NCBI RefSeq assembly: GCF_000814025.1
Contig: NZ_JWLL01000009.1
Coordinates: 173,852 to 237,851 of the forward strand
From: Tateyamaria sp. ANG-S1
Lineage (GTDB): Bacteria; Pseudomonadota; Alphaproteobacteria; Rhodobacterales; Rhodobacteraceae
Direction: 5' to 3'
Length of the DNA stretch: 64,000 bases
Both the position numbers and the translations under genes were made by a program. The notes below the pieces were generated by a model. The model was not told the DNA's origin. It did not search any database and saw nothing but the letters and a program-made list of their open reading frames with translations. Numbering within the stretch: the stretch's first letter is position 1; the number at the start of each line of letters is the position of its first letter. Positions 15,415 through 23,882 of this stretch are shown here, piece after piece.

Positions 15415-15750
15415 TGGGCCAGCGGGATTTGGACAAGCCAAATGCCCGTCGCCGCCAGGGTGAGGGCGCCGCCCTCCCCCTCGGGGCAACCCTATTAGAC
15501 AGGGCCGTGTCCTCGGCTGCGCCTGCGGGCCGCACCACCCCTGTCGAATAGCATTGCCTCGCCCCCTCCCGCGTTCGCCACGTGGCAGATTTGCAGGAAC
15601 AGGTGGCTGCGCCGTCTGCCCTCCAAATCGCCCCCGATTTTCCGGCTGGGAAACGGGATCAAACGAAACAACCCAAATGGGCCAAATCGGCGGATCGGGT
15701 CAGTTTATGACGCAAAGGTCAAAATTATCTGACGTTCGACACAATGGTAG
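15415..15750. other. GC-rich non-coding stretch beside tRNA-Arg
   Basis: No supported gene. The sequence is GC-rich with short low-complexity runs (gccctccccctcgggg) and no recognisable transposase or integrase. It separates the accessory region from the tRNA gene. I found no copy of the tRNA 3' end elsewhere in the window that would define an attachment site. Confidence 0.4.
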
Positions 15751-15827
15751 TGGCGGACCGAGGAGGATTCGAACCCCCGACCCCTTGATTCGTAGTCAAG
15801 TACTCTATCCAGCTGAGCTATCGGTCC
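15751..15827 (-). tRNA. tRNA-Arg (anticodon ACG)
   Basis: On the minus strand a 77-nt cloverleaf runs from GGACCGA (acceptor) to TCGGTCC plus GCCA, with CCA encoded. The D arm is GCTCAGCTGGATAGAG. The anticodon arm is CTTGA-CTACGAA-TCAAG with ACG at 15791-15793, and the T arm contains GGTTCGAATCC. The 3' end faces the accessory region on the left, a common integration site for islands. Confidence 0.96.
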
Positions 15828-15896
15828 ACTGGTCGGCGGTTTAGTCCCGCGCGCGAGGCTTTGCAAGGGGGTATCTGAGCAAATTCGCTGATCACA

Positions 15897-17279
15897 CTAG
15901 ATGTCTTCACCTTTCGGCAATCGGATGGAAAATACGGTGCCCTTGGGACCCGTCCGATCCAGCTCAAGCGCCCCGCCATGCCCGCGCACGAGTTCCTGCG
16001 CAATGGCAAGACCCAAACCCGTGCCACCCTTGGCTACACCGCCTTGAAACGGCTGGAAGAGATGCTCCTGCGCCTTGGGGGGCAGCCCCGGGCCTGTGTC
16101 TGCGATCTCGATCCACCAATTGTCGGCATCCTCATAAGCCGACACATTGATCTCACCGGGTTTGCCGGTCGCGATGATCGCCTGCCGCGCATTTCGCACC
16201 AAGTTGGACACGACGCGGAACAACTGCTCTGGATCAGCGCGTAGGGAAAAGAGTGGCGGGATATTCTCGCTCAGCGACAAATCGTGATCGCCAACAGCTA
16301 ATCGCTCGCTGTCCAACACATCTGCCACCAGATCATCCAGCGTGAAGATCATCAGCGTCGGGCTCGGCTCTTCCGCCTTGCCAAAGGCAAGCGTGCTTTC
16401 ACACAGGTGCACCGCGCGGGTCATCGAATTGACCAACTTGGGAGCCATGCGGCGCACCAGCGGGTCTTCGGACGCTTCGATCCGGTCGGTGAACAGCTGG
16501 GCCGAGGTCAGGATATTGCGCAGATCATGGCTGATCTTCGAAACCGCACTCCCAAGCTGTGCAAGCCGATCCTTCTGGCGCAGGGCCGAAATAAGTTCCG
16601 TTTGCAGGCTCCGCAACGCCTCTTCGGCCTCGCGCAACTCGGTCACACCCGCATTCGGCGTAATGATCCGGCGCGCATCCTCTGGCGCTGCGGCGTAGCG
16701 CTGCATATGGCCCACAACACCGCGAATAGGCTTCACCAGAATGGCCCGCACCGCGATAAACAAGAGCCCGGCTGTGACAATCGAGATCACCGCCGACAGC
16801 ACCAGAATGCGTATCCCATAGTCGATCATCGCCGCGCGCAGCGGCTCGGTTTCCATCGTCACCTCGATGAGCAACCCCGCCTCGCGCGTGGGGGCCCCGA
16901 TCACGCGGATCACCTCGTTCTCAGGTTCGACAATCCGCATCAGCGCATCGCGGATCAGCACCGGCGCAGTCCCGTCACGCAGATCAAAGGTCGCATCGAT
17001 GGGCTGCGGCATGGGCGAGGCGAGCATCAATTGCCGCACCTCATCCCGCCGCAGAACCACGTTGAAGACACCCGCGTTCTCCAGCAATTCCTCTTCCAGA
17101 TCGCTGTCGATCATGTCGTCGGCGAGCAAGGCCAGAGATGCAATCTGTGCGCGCTCAAGCCGGTTCTGAAGATACTCCTCCCGAAAGCGCGCGATAGACG
17201 GGACAAAAATCAACACCTCCGCCAGCATGACGAAGATCGTGGTCAAGATTAGGAACCGGCCGGAGAGTGAATTCATCAT
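15897..17279 (-). CDS. Membrane-bound sensor histidine kinase
   Basis: The 460-aa protein has an N-terminal membrane helix (about 8-28), an extracytoplasmic sensor region to about 150, a second helix (about 155-178), a HAMP-like linker, then a HisKA domain with the phospho-acceptor His251 in SKISHDLRNIL. The HATPase domain shows the N box LVRNARQAI, the G1 box DTGPGLP and the G2 box GGTGLGLAI. It would autophosphorylate and pass the phosphate to a response regulator. No regulator lies next to it, so it is an orphan or pairs with a distant gene. The signal is unknown. Confidence 0.93.
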   Translation of the reverse strand: MMNSLSGRFLILTTIFVMLAEVLIFVPSIARFREEYLQNRLERAQIASLALLADDMIDSDLEEELLENAGVFNVVLRRDEVRQLMLASPMPQPIDATFDLRDGTAPVLIRDALMRIVEPENEVIRVIGAPTREAGLLIEVTMETEPLRAAMIDYGIRILVLSAVISIVTAGLLFIAVRAILVKPIRGVVGHMQRYAAAPEDARRIITPNAGVTELREAEEALRSLQTELISALRQKDRLAQLGSAVSKISHDLRNILTSAQLFTDRIEASEDPLVRRMAPKLVNSMTRAVHLCESTLAFGKAEEPSPTLMIFTLDDLVADVLDSERLAVGDHDLSLSENIPPLFSLRADPEQLFRVVSNLVRNARQAIIATGKPGEINVSAYEDADNWWIEIADTGPGLPPKAQEHLFQPFQGGVAKGGTGLGLAIAQELVRGHGGALELDRTGPKGTVFSIRLPKGEDI

Positions 17280-17291
17280 CGTGCTATGTGG

Positions 17292-18710
17292 TCAGGGAAT
17301 AAGGCGCTGCACAAGTCCCACGACGCGCTTCACCGTCGGGTTTTCGAAAAGTCGCGGGCTGAAATAGGCACCCGCCGCGCGCTTATTGACCTCGCCGATG
17401 GTGGGATAGGGTGACACCATGGCCGCGACTTGGCTCATCTTCATGTTGTTGGCGATGACCAGCGACCACAGGTTGATCAACTCGCCCGCCTGATACCCAG
17501 CAATGGACACGCCCACAGGCCGCCCCTTGACCACCATCACCTTGATCAGCCCGTCCGTCTTGCGCTCTGCGATAGCGCGGTCGTTGTGGTTGTAGTGAAA
17601 GCGCACCACCTCCACCTTGTCGCCGTACTGCTCCTGCGCCTGCGCCTCTGTCAGTCCCACCTGTGCCAATTCCGGGTCGGTATAGGTGGCCCAGGGGATA
17701 TGCGCGGTCTTCGTCTTTGCTGGCAGCGCAAAAAGCAGCGAGCGGATGATGACGCCCGCGTGGTAGCCCGCCACATGGGTGAATTGCAGTCCACCGGCCA
17801 CATCACCCACTGCATAGACACGACTGTTGGTCGTGCGCAGGCCGTCGTCGACCTTGATGCCAGTCTTCGTCGTCTCGATGCCAGCAGCCTCAAGGTTCAG
17901 CTTGTCGGTGTTCGACTTGCGGCCCACAGCCACCAAAAGATGCGAGCCATCAAAACGACGCCCGTCCTTGGTGTGCACGGTGACAGAGCCATCCGAACCT
18001 TCGATCTTCTTGGCCAAAGCGCCTTCAACGATCTCGATCCCCTCGCGGCGCAGGTTGGTCAGCACGACCTCGGCCATCTCAGGATCATCCTTGCCCAGCG
18101 CCTTGTCGCCTTCGATCACGGTCACCTTTGACCCGAGACGCCGATGCGCCTGCGCCATTTCCATACCGATAGGACCACCGCCAATGATCAGCAGGTGATC
18201 CGGGCGCTCGCGCAACTCCCACAAGGTCTCGTTCGTCAGGTACGGCACAGTATCGATGCCATCGATAGGCGGCACAAACGGGCTCGACCCCGTCGCAATC
18301 ACCACGCGCCGGGCCTTGATGACGGTATCTCCCGCCTGCACCTCGGTCTCGGAAATGAACACGCCAAACTCGCGAATGACCTGCACGCCCAAACTCTCGA
18401 ACCGTTCCTGGCTGTCCACGGGTTCAATCTGCGCAATCACCTGCGCCACGTGATCCTTGGCCGCGGCATAGTCCACCTGCGGGGCGGCATTGGCCACGCC
18501 GTACTCCGCGCTGTGGGTCTGGCCATAGGCCGCCTTCCCGCTTGCAATCAGCGCCTTCGACGGCACGCACCCATAGTTCAGGCAGTCGCCACCCATTTTG
18601 TGCCCTTCGAGCAGGACAACCTTGGCGCCCATTTGCACGGCACCGGCTGCAACGGACAGGCCACCTGACCCGGCGCCGATCACCAGGATATCGGTCTTGA
18701 TACGTTTCAT
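17292..18710 (-). CDS. FAD-dependent pyridine nucleotide-disulfide oxidoreductase (mercuric reductase/lipoamide dehydrogenase-like)
   Basis: The 472-aa flavoprotein has the FAD-binding GAGSGG at 12-17 and the redox-active pair Cys43/Cys48 in GGDCLNYGCVPSKAL. The NAD(P)-binding GGGPIGMEMAQ lies in the middle, and the second FAD motif VYAVGDVAGG precedes the dimerisation domain. It lacks an N-terminal heavy-metal domain and a C-terminal vicinal Cys pair, so true mercuric reductase activity is unlikely. It lies 6 bases after a TVP38 gene; pairing with a TVP38/TMEM64 protein is common for this subgroup. It is probably a dihydrolipoamide-dehydrogenase-like enzyme of unknown partner. Confidence 0.88.
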   Translation of the reverse strand: MKRIKTDILVIGAGSGGLSVAAGAVQMGAKVVLLEGHKMGGDCLNYGCVPSKALIASGKAAYGQTHSAEYGVANAAPQVDYAAAKDHVAQVIAQIEPVDSQERFESLGVQVIREFGVFISETEVQAGDTVIKARRVVIATGSSPFVPPIDGIDTVPYLTNETLWELRERPDHLLIIGGGPIGMEMAQAHRRLGSKVTVIEGDKALGKDDPEMAEVVLTNLRREGIEIVEGALAKKIEGSDGSVTVHTKDGRRFDGSHLLVAVGRKSNTDKLNLEAAGIETTKTGIKVDDGLRTTNSRVYAVGDVAGGLQFTHVAGYHAGVIIRSLLFALPAKTKTAHIPWATYTDPELAQVGLTEAQAQEQYGDKVEVVRFHYNHNDRAIAERKTDGLIKVMVVKGRPVGVSIAGYQAGELINLWSLVIANNMKMSQVAAMVSPYPTIGEVNKRAAGAYFSPRLFENPTVKRVVGLVQRLIP

Positions 18711-18715
18711 TGGGA

Positions 18716-19447
18716 TTACAGACCTTTCTTGCCCGTCACGGCCTTCACCACCACCGGCAGCAGGGACAGCGCCGCCAGCCCGAGGATGGGCAGCAGAACA
18801 TGAGGTTCAAAGATAATGCCGAGATTTGGCGTCTCGCCGCGGGCAAACACCTCACCTAACCCAGCGCCCACGGATGTATATACAACCGATCCCGGAATGA
18901 TGCCCAGAAAGGTCGAAATCACATAGCGGTGAAGCGGCACCTGCATGAAGGCGGGCACAAGGTTAGCCACAAAGAACGGGACCACAGGCACCAACCGGAT
19001 GACAAACAACATCGACCACTGGTTTTCATCAATGCCGTCCTTGATCTTCTTGATCGTGCCCTTGGACGCTTCCATGCGCTGGCCCAACGTCTCGCCAAAC
19101 CCGTGACGCGCGGCAAGGAATATGACCGTCGCGCCAATGGTCGCCGCCGTCACGGTAAAGACAGACCCGAACACCGTGCCAAACAGGAACCCACCGGTCA
19201 GGGTCGCGATGCTCGCCCCCGGCAGCGAAAAGCCAACAATCAGGATGTAGATCGCAACGTAAACCAGCGCCGTCAGCAGATAGTTCGTATCGCGGAAATC
19301 AATCAGCGCCTCGCGATTGTCCGCCAGCGTCTGAAAGCTGAGATAGTCGCGCAGGGTAAATGCGCCTATGGCTGCAACGATCAGAATACCGATCAGCGGC
19401 AGGTTCCGCATCAGGCCCGACTTGCGGGGTTGGCTCGTGTCAGTCAT
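18716..19447 (-). CDS. TVP38/TMEM64 family inner-membrane protein
   Basis: The 243-aa protein has about six membrane helices. The family core is visible: YILIVGFSLPGASIATLTGG, FLFGTVFGSVFTV, then FVIRLVPVVPFFVANLVPA and PGSVVYTSVGAGLGE. DedA/TVP38 proteins are implicated in membrane homeostasis and lipid or proton-coupled transport. It precedes the flavoprotein gene by 5 bases in one operon. The upstream region is shared with rpmH on the other strand. Confidence 0.88.
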   Translation of the reverse strand: MTDTSQPRKSGLMRNLPLIGILIVAAIGAFTLRDYLSFQTLADNREALIDFRDTNYLLTALVYVAIYILIVGFSLPGASIATLTGGFLFGTVFGSVFTVTAATIGATVIFLAARHGFGETLGQRMEASKGTIKKIKDGIDENQWSMLFVIRLVPVVPFFVANLVPAFMQVPLHRYVISTFLGIIPGSVVYTSVGAGLGEVFARGETPNLGIIFEPHVLLPILGLAALSLLPVVVKAVTGKKGL

Positions 19448-19765
19448 TCCGTATCCTTTGATCGCACAGCATCAGGGCGGCGCATGTTCGGCGGTTTGTG
19501 ACCTGAAAATGCGCCTGCCGCACGCCGCAAAACAGGGTGTTCACAGCCCCTTGAACGGATAACCCACTTTCCGTGAGGTTTTTTCGGCCCAGACCACCGC
19601 ATTGAAACATACCAACCGGCACGCGCACCGATTTGTTGCAAGGATGCCGAATTTCGGTGTCCAAAGGGTTTACTTGAGCCACATGCGGCTTTAGAGGACG
19701 GGCTTCGAATACTACCCTTCCCCGAATCCGCGGGTGCATGGGTCAACACATCCGGAGCCAATGCG
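19448..19765 (+). promoter_or_regulatory. Divergent control region of rpmH and the TVP38 gene
   Basis: This 318-base stretch has no gene. A weak sigma70-like pair for rpmH is TTTACT at 19669-19674 and TTAGAG at 19691-19696, with a 16-nt spacer. No convincing promoter is seen for the minus strand. Confidence 0.3.
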
Positions 19766-19900
19766 ATGAAACGCACCTATCAACCTTCGAACCTCGTGCG
19801 CAAACGCCGTCACGGTTTCCGTGCCCGCATGGCAACCAAGGCTGGCCGCAAGATCCTCAACGCCCGCCGTGCCCGCGGCCGGAAGTCGCTGAGCGCGTAA
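19766..19900 (+). CDS. rpmH: 50S ribosomal protein L34
   Basis: The 44-aa basic protein [17 protein letters not shown]... ending GRKSLSA is the full-length L34 of the large ribosomal subunit. An ATG five bases upstream is out of frame. It is followed after 16 bases by rnpA and then yidD, the conserved rpmH-rnpA-yidD order. Confidence 0.97.
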
Positions 19901-19916
19901 GCTTTCCCCGAAAGGG

Positions 19917-20318
19917 ATGACAATGACCCCGCCGGAGGCCGCTTTGCCCAGCTTTGACGCTGGCGAAGACATGCCGCCGGCGGGGCCTTTGTGTTTTGAG
20001 GTTCTGAAAAAGCGCGCCGATTTCCTTCGGGCGTCCCGTGGGCGCCGCGTCGTGATGCCCGGCTTCATCCTTCAGGCGCGCAGCCGCAACGACGATGGCC
20101 CCATCCGCGTCGGCTTCACCTGTTCGAAAAAGGTCGGTAACGCAGTTGCCCGCAACCGCGCCAAACGCCGCCTGCGCGAAGTGGCCCGCCAAGTCATCAC
20201 GCGCCACGGCAAACCCGCCACCGACTACGTGCTTGTGGGCCGCGCCGAAGTTACCGCCACCCGCCCCTTCGCACAACTGATCGCAGATTGCACAGCCGCG
20301 CTGGCACGTCTCCCATGA
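19917..20318 (+). CDS. rnpA: Ribonuclease P protein component
   Basis: The 133-aa protein is the basic protein subunit of RNase P, which matures tRNA 5' ends. The family RNR signature is present as [15 protein letters not shown], after [13 protein letters not shown]. The first 20 residues ([20 protein letters not shown]) are an extension that varies in alphaproteobacteria; a start at 19923 is also possible. The stop overlaps the yidD start (ATGA). Confidence 0.94.
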   Translation: MTMTPPEAALPSFDAGEDMPPAGPLCFEVLKKRADFLRASRGRRVVMPGFILQARSRNDDGPIRVGFTCSKKVGNAVARNRAKRRLREVARQVITRHGKPATDYVLVGRAEVTATRPFAQLIADCTAALARLP

Positions 20319-20560
20319 CGCCCCTCGCCTTCATCGTATCCCTGCCCGTCCGCGCCTACCGCCTGATCTTTTCCCCTTGGGTCGGTTTCAACTGCCGTTA
20401 CCAGCCGACCTGCAGCGCCTATGCAATGGAAGCCCTCGAAACGCACGGCGCGATCAAAGGCACATGGCTCGCCGCCCGCCGCATCGCCCGCTGCCACCCA
20501 TGGGGCAGCAGCGGCTATGACCCGGTGCCAAGATGCAAATGCGAGCGCGACGATCCCTAG
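20315..20560 (+). CDS. yidD: Membrane protein insertion efficiency factor YidD
   Basis: The 81-aa protein shows the family core [20 protein letters not shown], then [17 protein letters not shown], with the conserved cysteines, and GSSGYDPVP near the end. It is thought to assist YidC-dependent membrane insertion; yidC itself lies 3.3 kb downstream. The start overlaps the rnpA stop by four bases. Confidence 0.93.
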   Translation: MTPLAFIVSLPVRAYRLIFSPWVGFNCRYQPTCSAYAMEALETHGAIKGTWLAARRIARCHPWGSSGYDPVPRCKCERDDP

Positions 20561-20562
20561 TG

Positions 20563-20586
20563 GATCACTTTGTGGACAAAGTGATC
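20563..20586. terminator. Hairpin between convergent yidD and the DUF3833 gene
   Basis: A perfect 10-bp stem (gatcactttg / caaagtgatc) with loop tgga lies between two convergent genes and overlaps the second gene's stop. There is no strong T-run on either side, so it may act as a weak bidirectional terminator or an mRNA end stabiliser. Confidence 0.45.
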
Positions 20587-21112
20587 ACCGCTCTTTCTCA
20601 AAAGTGATGATCACATCGCCAATATCCACACCCGCCCGCTTCATATACGCGCGGTTCAGCAATCGGTCGTCGCTCAGCAACCACATCCAGTCGTCAAATG
20701 TCACGCGCAGCGTTCCGTCCGGCACCGGCAGATCAATGGTGTATTGCCAATTGAACGTATCCCCCTTCTCCTCGCCGATCGCGATCCCAATCACCCCCGG
20801 CGCCGTCCCCTGCCAACTGTCAGGCCCCGTTTTTGTCAGGGTCCAAACCCGCCGCTCGGTGCTCTGATCCTCGTAGACAAAATCCTCGACCAGCGTCAGC
20901 GTCTCGCCATCCCAAATCCCCTCAATATCCACGGTAAAGCGACGGCGCACCGTGCCAAACACATCCTGAAACTGGCCATAGGCCGTCAACCGCCCGTCAA
21001 AGAACTCCTCAAGGTTCAACTGACGATCCGACAGCACCTCATCATCCAGCGACGGCTTGCCGGTACAGGCACCAAGGACAAACAGCCCCAAAACCAAGAT
21101 CATCCACCGCAT
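20585..21112 (-). CDS. DUF3833-like lipoprotein
   Basis: The 175-aa protein has a lipoprotein signal: [16 protein letters not shown] with lipobox LGAC, so Cys16 is probably acylated. The remainder ([19 protein letters not shown], ... [17 protein letters not shown] ... [15 protein letters not shown]) matches the DUF3833 lipocalin-like family. I chose the ATG at 21112 because the longer frame would bury the signal. It is convergent with yidD. Function is unknown. Confidence 0.85.
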   Translation of the reverse strand: MRWMILVLGLFVLGACTGKPSLDDEVLSDRQLNLEEFFDGRLTAYGQFQDVFGTVRRRFTVDIEGIWDGETLTLVEDFVYEDQSTERRVWTLTKTGPDSWQGTAPGVIGIAIGEEKGDTFNWQYTIDLPVPDGTLRVTFDDWMWLLSDDRLLNRAYMKRAGVDIGDVIITFEKER

Positions 21113-21214
21113 CGCATGCCCTTTCGTGCTTTGCATGGGATACGGCGCACGCACTCTTTTGGTTCACGCCGCCCTTGGTGTAAGAGAGCGCGATCCCAGC
21201 CCTCAAGGTGGCCC

Positions 21215-22084
21215 ATGCTTGACGACAGTGACGACATCCACCCCCTCTTTGCCGGTGCGCCAACAAGCACCGAATTCAAAAAGCTGCGCAAACGCATCGT
21301 CCGCCACACGCGCGAGACGATCGAGCAGTATGGGATGATTGAACCGGGCGGCAAATGGTTGGTCTGCCTGTCGGGGGGCAAGGACAGCTACACGCTGCTC
21401 GCGGTGCTCCACGAACTCAAATGGCGCGGCCTCCTGCCAGTCGACATCCTCGCCTGCAACCTCGACCAGGGCCAACCGGGCTTTCCCGCGACAGTCCTGC
21501 CCGAGTTCCTGGAACGCATGCAGGTCCCCCACCGGATCGAATACCAAGACACCTATTCCATCGTTGTCGACAAGGTCCCGCAAGGGCGCACCTACTGCGC
21601 GCTCTGCTCGCGGCTCCGACGCGGCAACCTCTACCGTATCGCGCGCGAGGAAGGGTGCACCGCAGTCGTTCTGGGCCACCACCGCGACGACATCCTCGAG
21701 ACGTTCTTCATGAACCTCTTCCACGGCGGACGGCTGGCCACGATGCCCCCGAAGCTCGTGAACGAGGAAGGAGACCTGTTCGTCTACCGCCCCCTCGCCC
21801 ACGTGGCCGAAGCCGATTGCGAAAAATTCGCCCGGTCCATGAACTACCCGATCATCCCCTGCGACCTTTGCGGCAGCCAGGACGGGCTGCAACGGCAACA
21901 GGTCAAGCAGATCCTCGACGGATGGGAAGCCAACAGCCCCGGTCGCCGCCAGGTCATGTTCCGGGCGCTGATGAACGCGCGCCCGTCCCATCTGTTGGAC
22001 CCCAAACTGTTCGACTTTGCGGGACTGATGCGCAGCTCGGAACAATTTGAAGAAAAAAACGTGAACATTCCAGATTTGCGTTAA
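21215..22084 (+). CDS. ttcA: tRNA 2-thiocytidine(32) synthetase
   Basis: The 289-aa PP-loop ATPase has SGGKDS at 53-58, the iron-sulfur/thiolation cysteines in [11 protein letters not shown], and a second pair in CDLCGSQDG. TtcA adds sulfur at C32 of certain tRNAs, notably tRNA-Arg species. The long open frame extends upstream to 20744, but the ATG at 21215 with aaggtgg before it gives the family N-terminus. It is divergent from the DUF3833 gene and precedes an EAL gene. Confidence 0.94.
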   Translation: MLDDSDDIHPLFAGAPTSTEFKKLRKRIVRHTRETIEQYGMIEPGGKWLVCLSGGKDSYTLLAVLHELKWRGLLPVDILACNLDQGQPGFPATVLPEFLERMQVPHRIEYQDTYSIVVDKVPQGRTYCALCSRLRRGNLYRIAREEGCTAVVLGHHRDDILETFFMNLFHGGRLATMPPKLVNEEGDLFVYRPLAHVAEADCEKFARSMNYPIIPCDLCGSQDGLQRQQVKQILDGWEANSPGRRQVMFRALMNARPSHLLDPKLFDFAGLMRSSEQFEEKNVNIPDLR

Positions 22085-22160
22085 GCGCTGACTTACCTTG
22101 GGCCCCTAGTCCTTGTCTCGCCTGCGGTTGCGACCGGGCAGGACGGAAAAGGGGTCAAAG

Positions 22161-23708
22161 ATGCAATTCCGCGCGCCAGAGATGCTGAAAACACTGCGCC
22201 ACAGGATGGCTGCGGCCTTGGCTGGTCCGCAAATGCTGGCCTTTGTGCCTGCCGTTATGCTCGCGGCATATTGGTTGGGCGGCGAAATCGCCCTGACAAC
22301 CGTGGCGGTGGCCCTGCCGCTCGGCTGGTTCGCCGTCGGCGGGATCGACGATGTGATACGCCAGCGCAGGGCCCGCGACCTGCAACCCGGCCTCGTCTCG
22401 CAAGACACCTTTGGCGACAAGGTCGATACGATCCGACAGGATGCGCCTGGCGCAGACAGAAACAGCGCCATCTTCTCCATTGAACTTGATGACCACACCA
22501 CGCTTGCCGACCGCTTCGAACCGGCAGCGATTGATCGGATTCTCAAGGCCGTCGCAGATCGCTTGGTCACGACGATGCGCGACCACGACACGCTCTGCAA
22601 AACTGGCGACTTTCGCTTTTCACTGTGTCTGGGTCAGGTCCAGCATCTCGATCTTGAAAGTTGCATTCAACTGGCAGGGCGCTACCAACAAGCGATTGAA
22701 GAACCGATCGCGCTCGACGGCACAACTGTCTATGTGTCTGTCAGCGTCGGCTTCTGCCTGCTGAACCGCGCCCCAGGCGGGTCGGGTCGCGACTGGCTCA
22801 ACGCATCGCTTGCCGCCCTGACCGAAGCGCAGCGGCGCGGCCCGTCCTCCGTCCGCGCCTATTCCACCGAACTCCACTCACGGCTTAAAAACCGCGCCAA
22901 TTTGCGGGACGAGGTCGCAACGGCGCTCGAACAGGGTCATATTCAACCCTGGTTCCAGCCGCAGATTTCGACCGATACGGGCAAAGTCGGAGGCTTCGAA
23001 GCGCTCGCACGCTGGATACATCCCGACCGCGGCGCCATCTCTCCGGCCGAGTTTCTGCCCGCGATTGAGGATGCAGGCCTTCTCGAACGGCTGGCCGAGA
23101 TCATGATCTACCACAGCTTCACCGCGCTCAAGGCATGGGATTCCGCTGGGCTGCACGTCCCGCATGTGGGTGTGAACTTCAGCGGATCTGAGCTGAACAA
23201 CCCCAAGCTTGTGGACAAGGTGCGCTGGGAACTCGACCGCTTCGACCTGACACCAGATCGGCTGGCCGTCGAAATCCTTGAAACCGTCGTGACCGACAAC
23301 ACCGGCGACACGATCACGCGCAACATCAACGCGCTGACCAAACTGGGCTGCCGCGTCGATCTTGACGATTTCGGTACCGGCCATGCCTCGATTTCATCCA
23401 TTCGGCGGTTCGGCGTCGGTCGGATCAAGATCGACCGCTCCTTCGTGATGAAGGCGGACCGCGACCCCGAACAACAACGCATGATCAGCGCCGTACTGAC
23501 GATGGCAGAGCGGATGGGGATCGAAACCCTCGCCGAAGGGGTCGAAACTGTGGGGGAACACGCCCTGCTGGCGCAGCTTGGGTGCGACTATGTACAAGGC
23601 TTTGGCATCGCGCGGCCCATGCCCTTTGAAAAGACGTTGGATTGGGTCCGCGCACACGAGGCCAAGCTGAAGGACACGCCCTCGCTTCCTGTCCGGCGCA
23701 CAAACTGA
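22161..23708 (+). CDS. EAL-domain cyclic-di-GMP phosphodiesterase with degenerate GGDEF
   Basis: The 515-aa protein begins with one or two hydrophobic helices (MLAFVPAVMLAAYWLGG and TTVAVALPLGWFAVGG). A GGDEF-like middle follows without the GGDEF signature (KTGDFRFSLCL), so diguanylate cyclase activity is unlikely. The C-terminal EAL domain is complete: GGFEALARW, GVNFSGSEL, VEILETVV, DDFGTGHAS, KIDRSFV and EGVET. It should hydrolyse c-di-GMP at the membrane. The start ATG at 22161 is preceded by aaaaggggtc. Confidence 0.9.
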   Translation: MQFRAPEMLKTLRHRMAAALAGPQMLAFVPAVMLAAYWLGGEIALTTVAVALPLGWFAVGGIDDVIRQRRARDLQPGLVSQDTFGDKVDTIRQDAPGADRNSAIFSIELDDHTTLADRFEPAAIDRILKAVADRLVTTMRDHDTLCKTGDFRFSLCLGQVQHLDLESCIQLAGRYQQAIEEPIALDGTTVYVSVSVGFCLLNRAPGGSGRDWLNASLAALTEAQRRGPSSVRAYSTELHSRLKNRANLRDEVATALEQGHIQPWFQPQISTDTGKVGGFEALARWIHPDRGAISPAEFLPAIEDAGLLERLAEIMIYHSFTALKAWDSAGLHVPHVGVNFSGSELNNPKLVDKVRWELDRFDLTPDRLAVEILETVVTDNTGDTITRNINALTKLGCRVDLDDFGTGHASISSIRRFGVGRIKIDRSFVMKADRDPEQQRMISAVLTMAERMGIETLAEGVETVGEHALLAQLGCDYVQGFGIARPMPFEKTLDWVRAHEAKLKDTPSLPVRRTN

Positions 23709-23882
23709 CCGGCTGACCCCCTGCTTGTTTGCAAACCCGCGCCGAAGCGACGCCCAACCTTGGCCTGATCGTGAACAAATCCCCGGCTTTTGGGCCTTGC
23801 CTCACACCCGAATCCGCTTGACCTTTGCCCCTGCACTCTGTTGAACCCGTGCAACGTTTCAGACAGCAGGTGGCAGTCCCCG

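Noticed and set aside
17292..18710. Mercuric reductase (mer operon)
   Set aside because: The redox Cys pair is general to the disulfide reductase family; no heavy-metal domain, C-terminal Cys pair or other mer gene is present.
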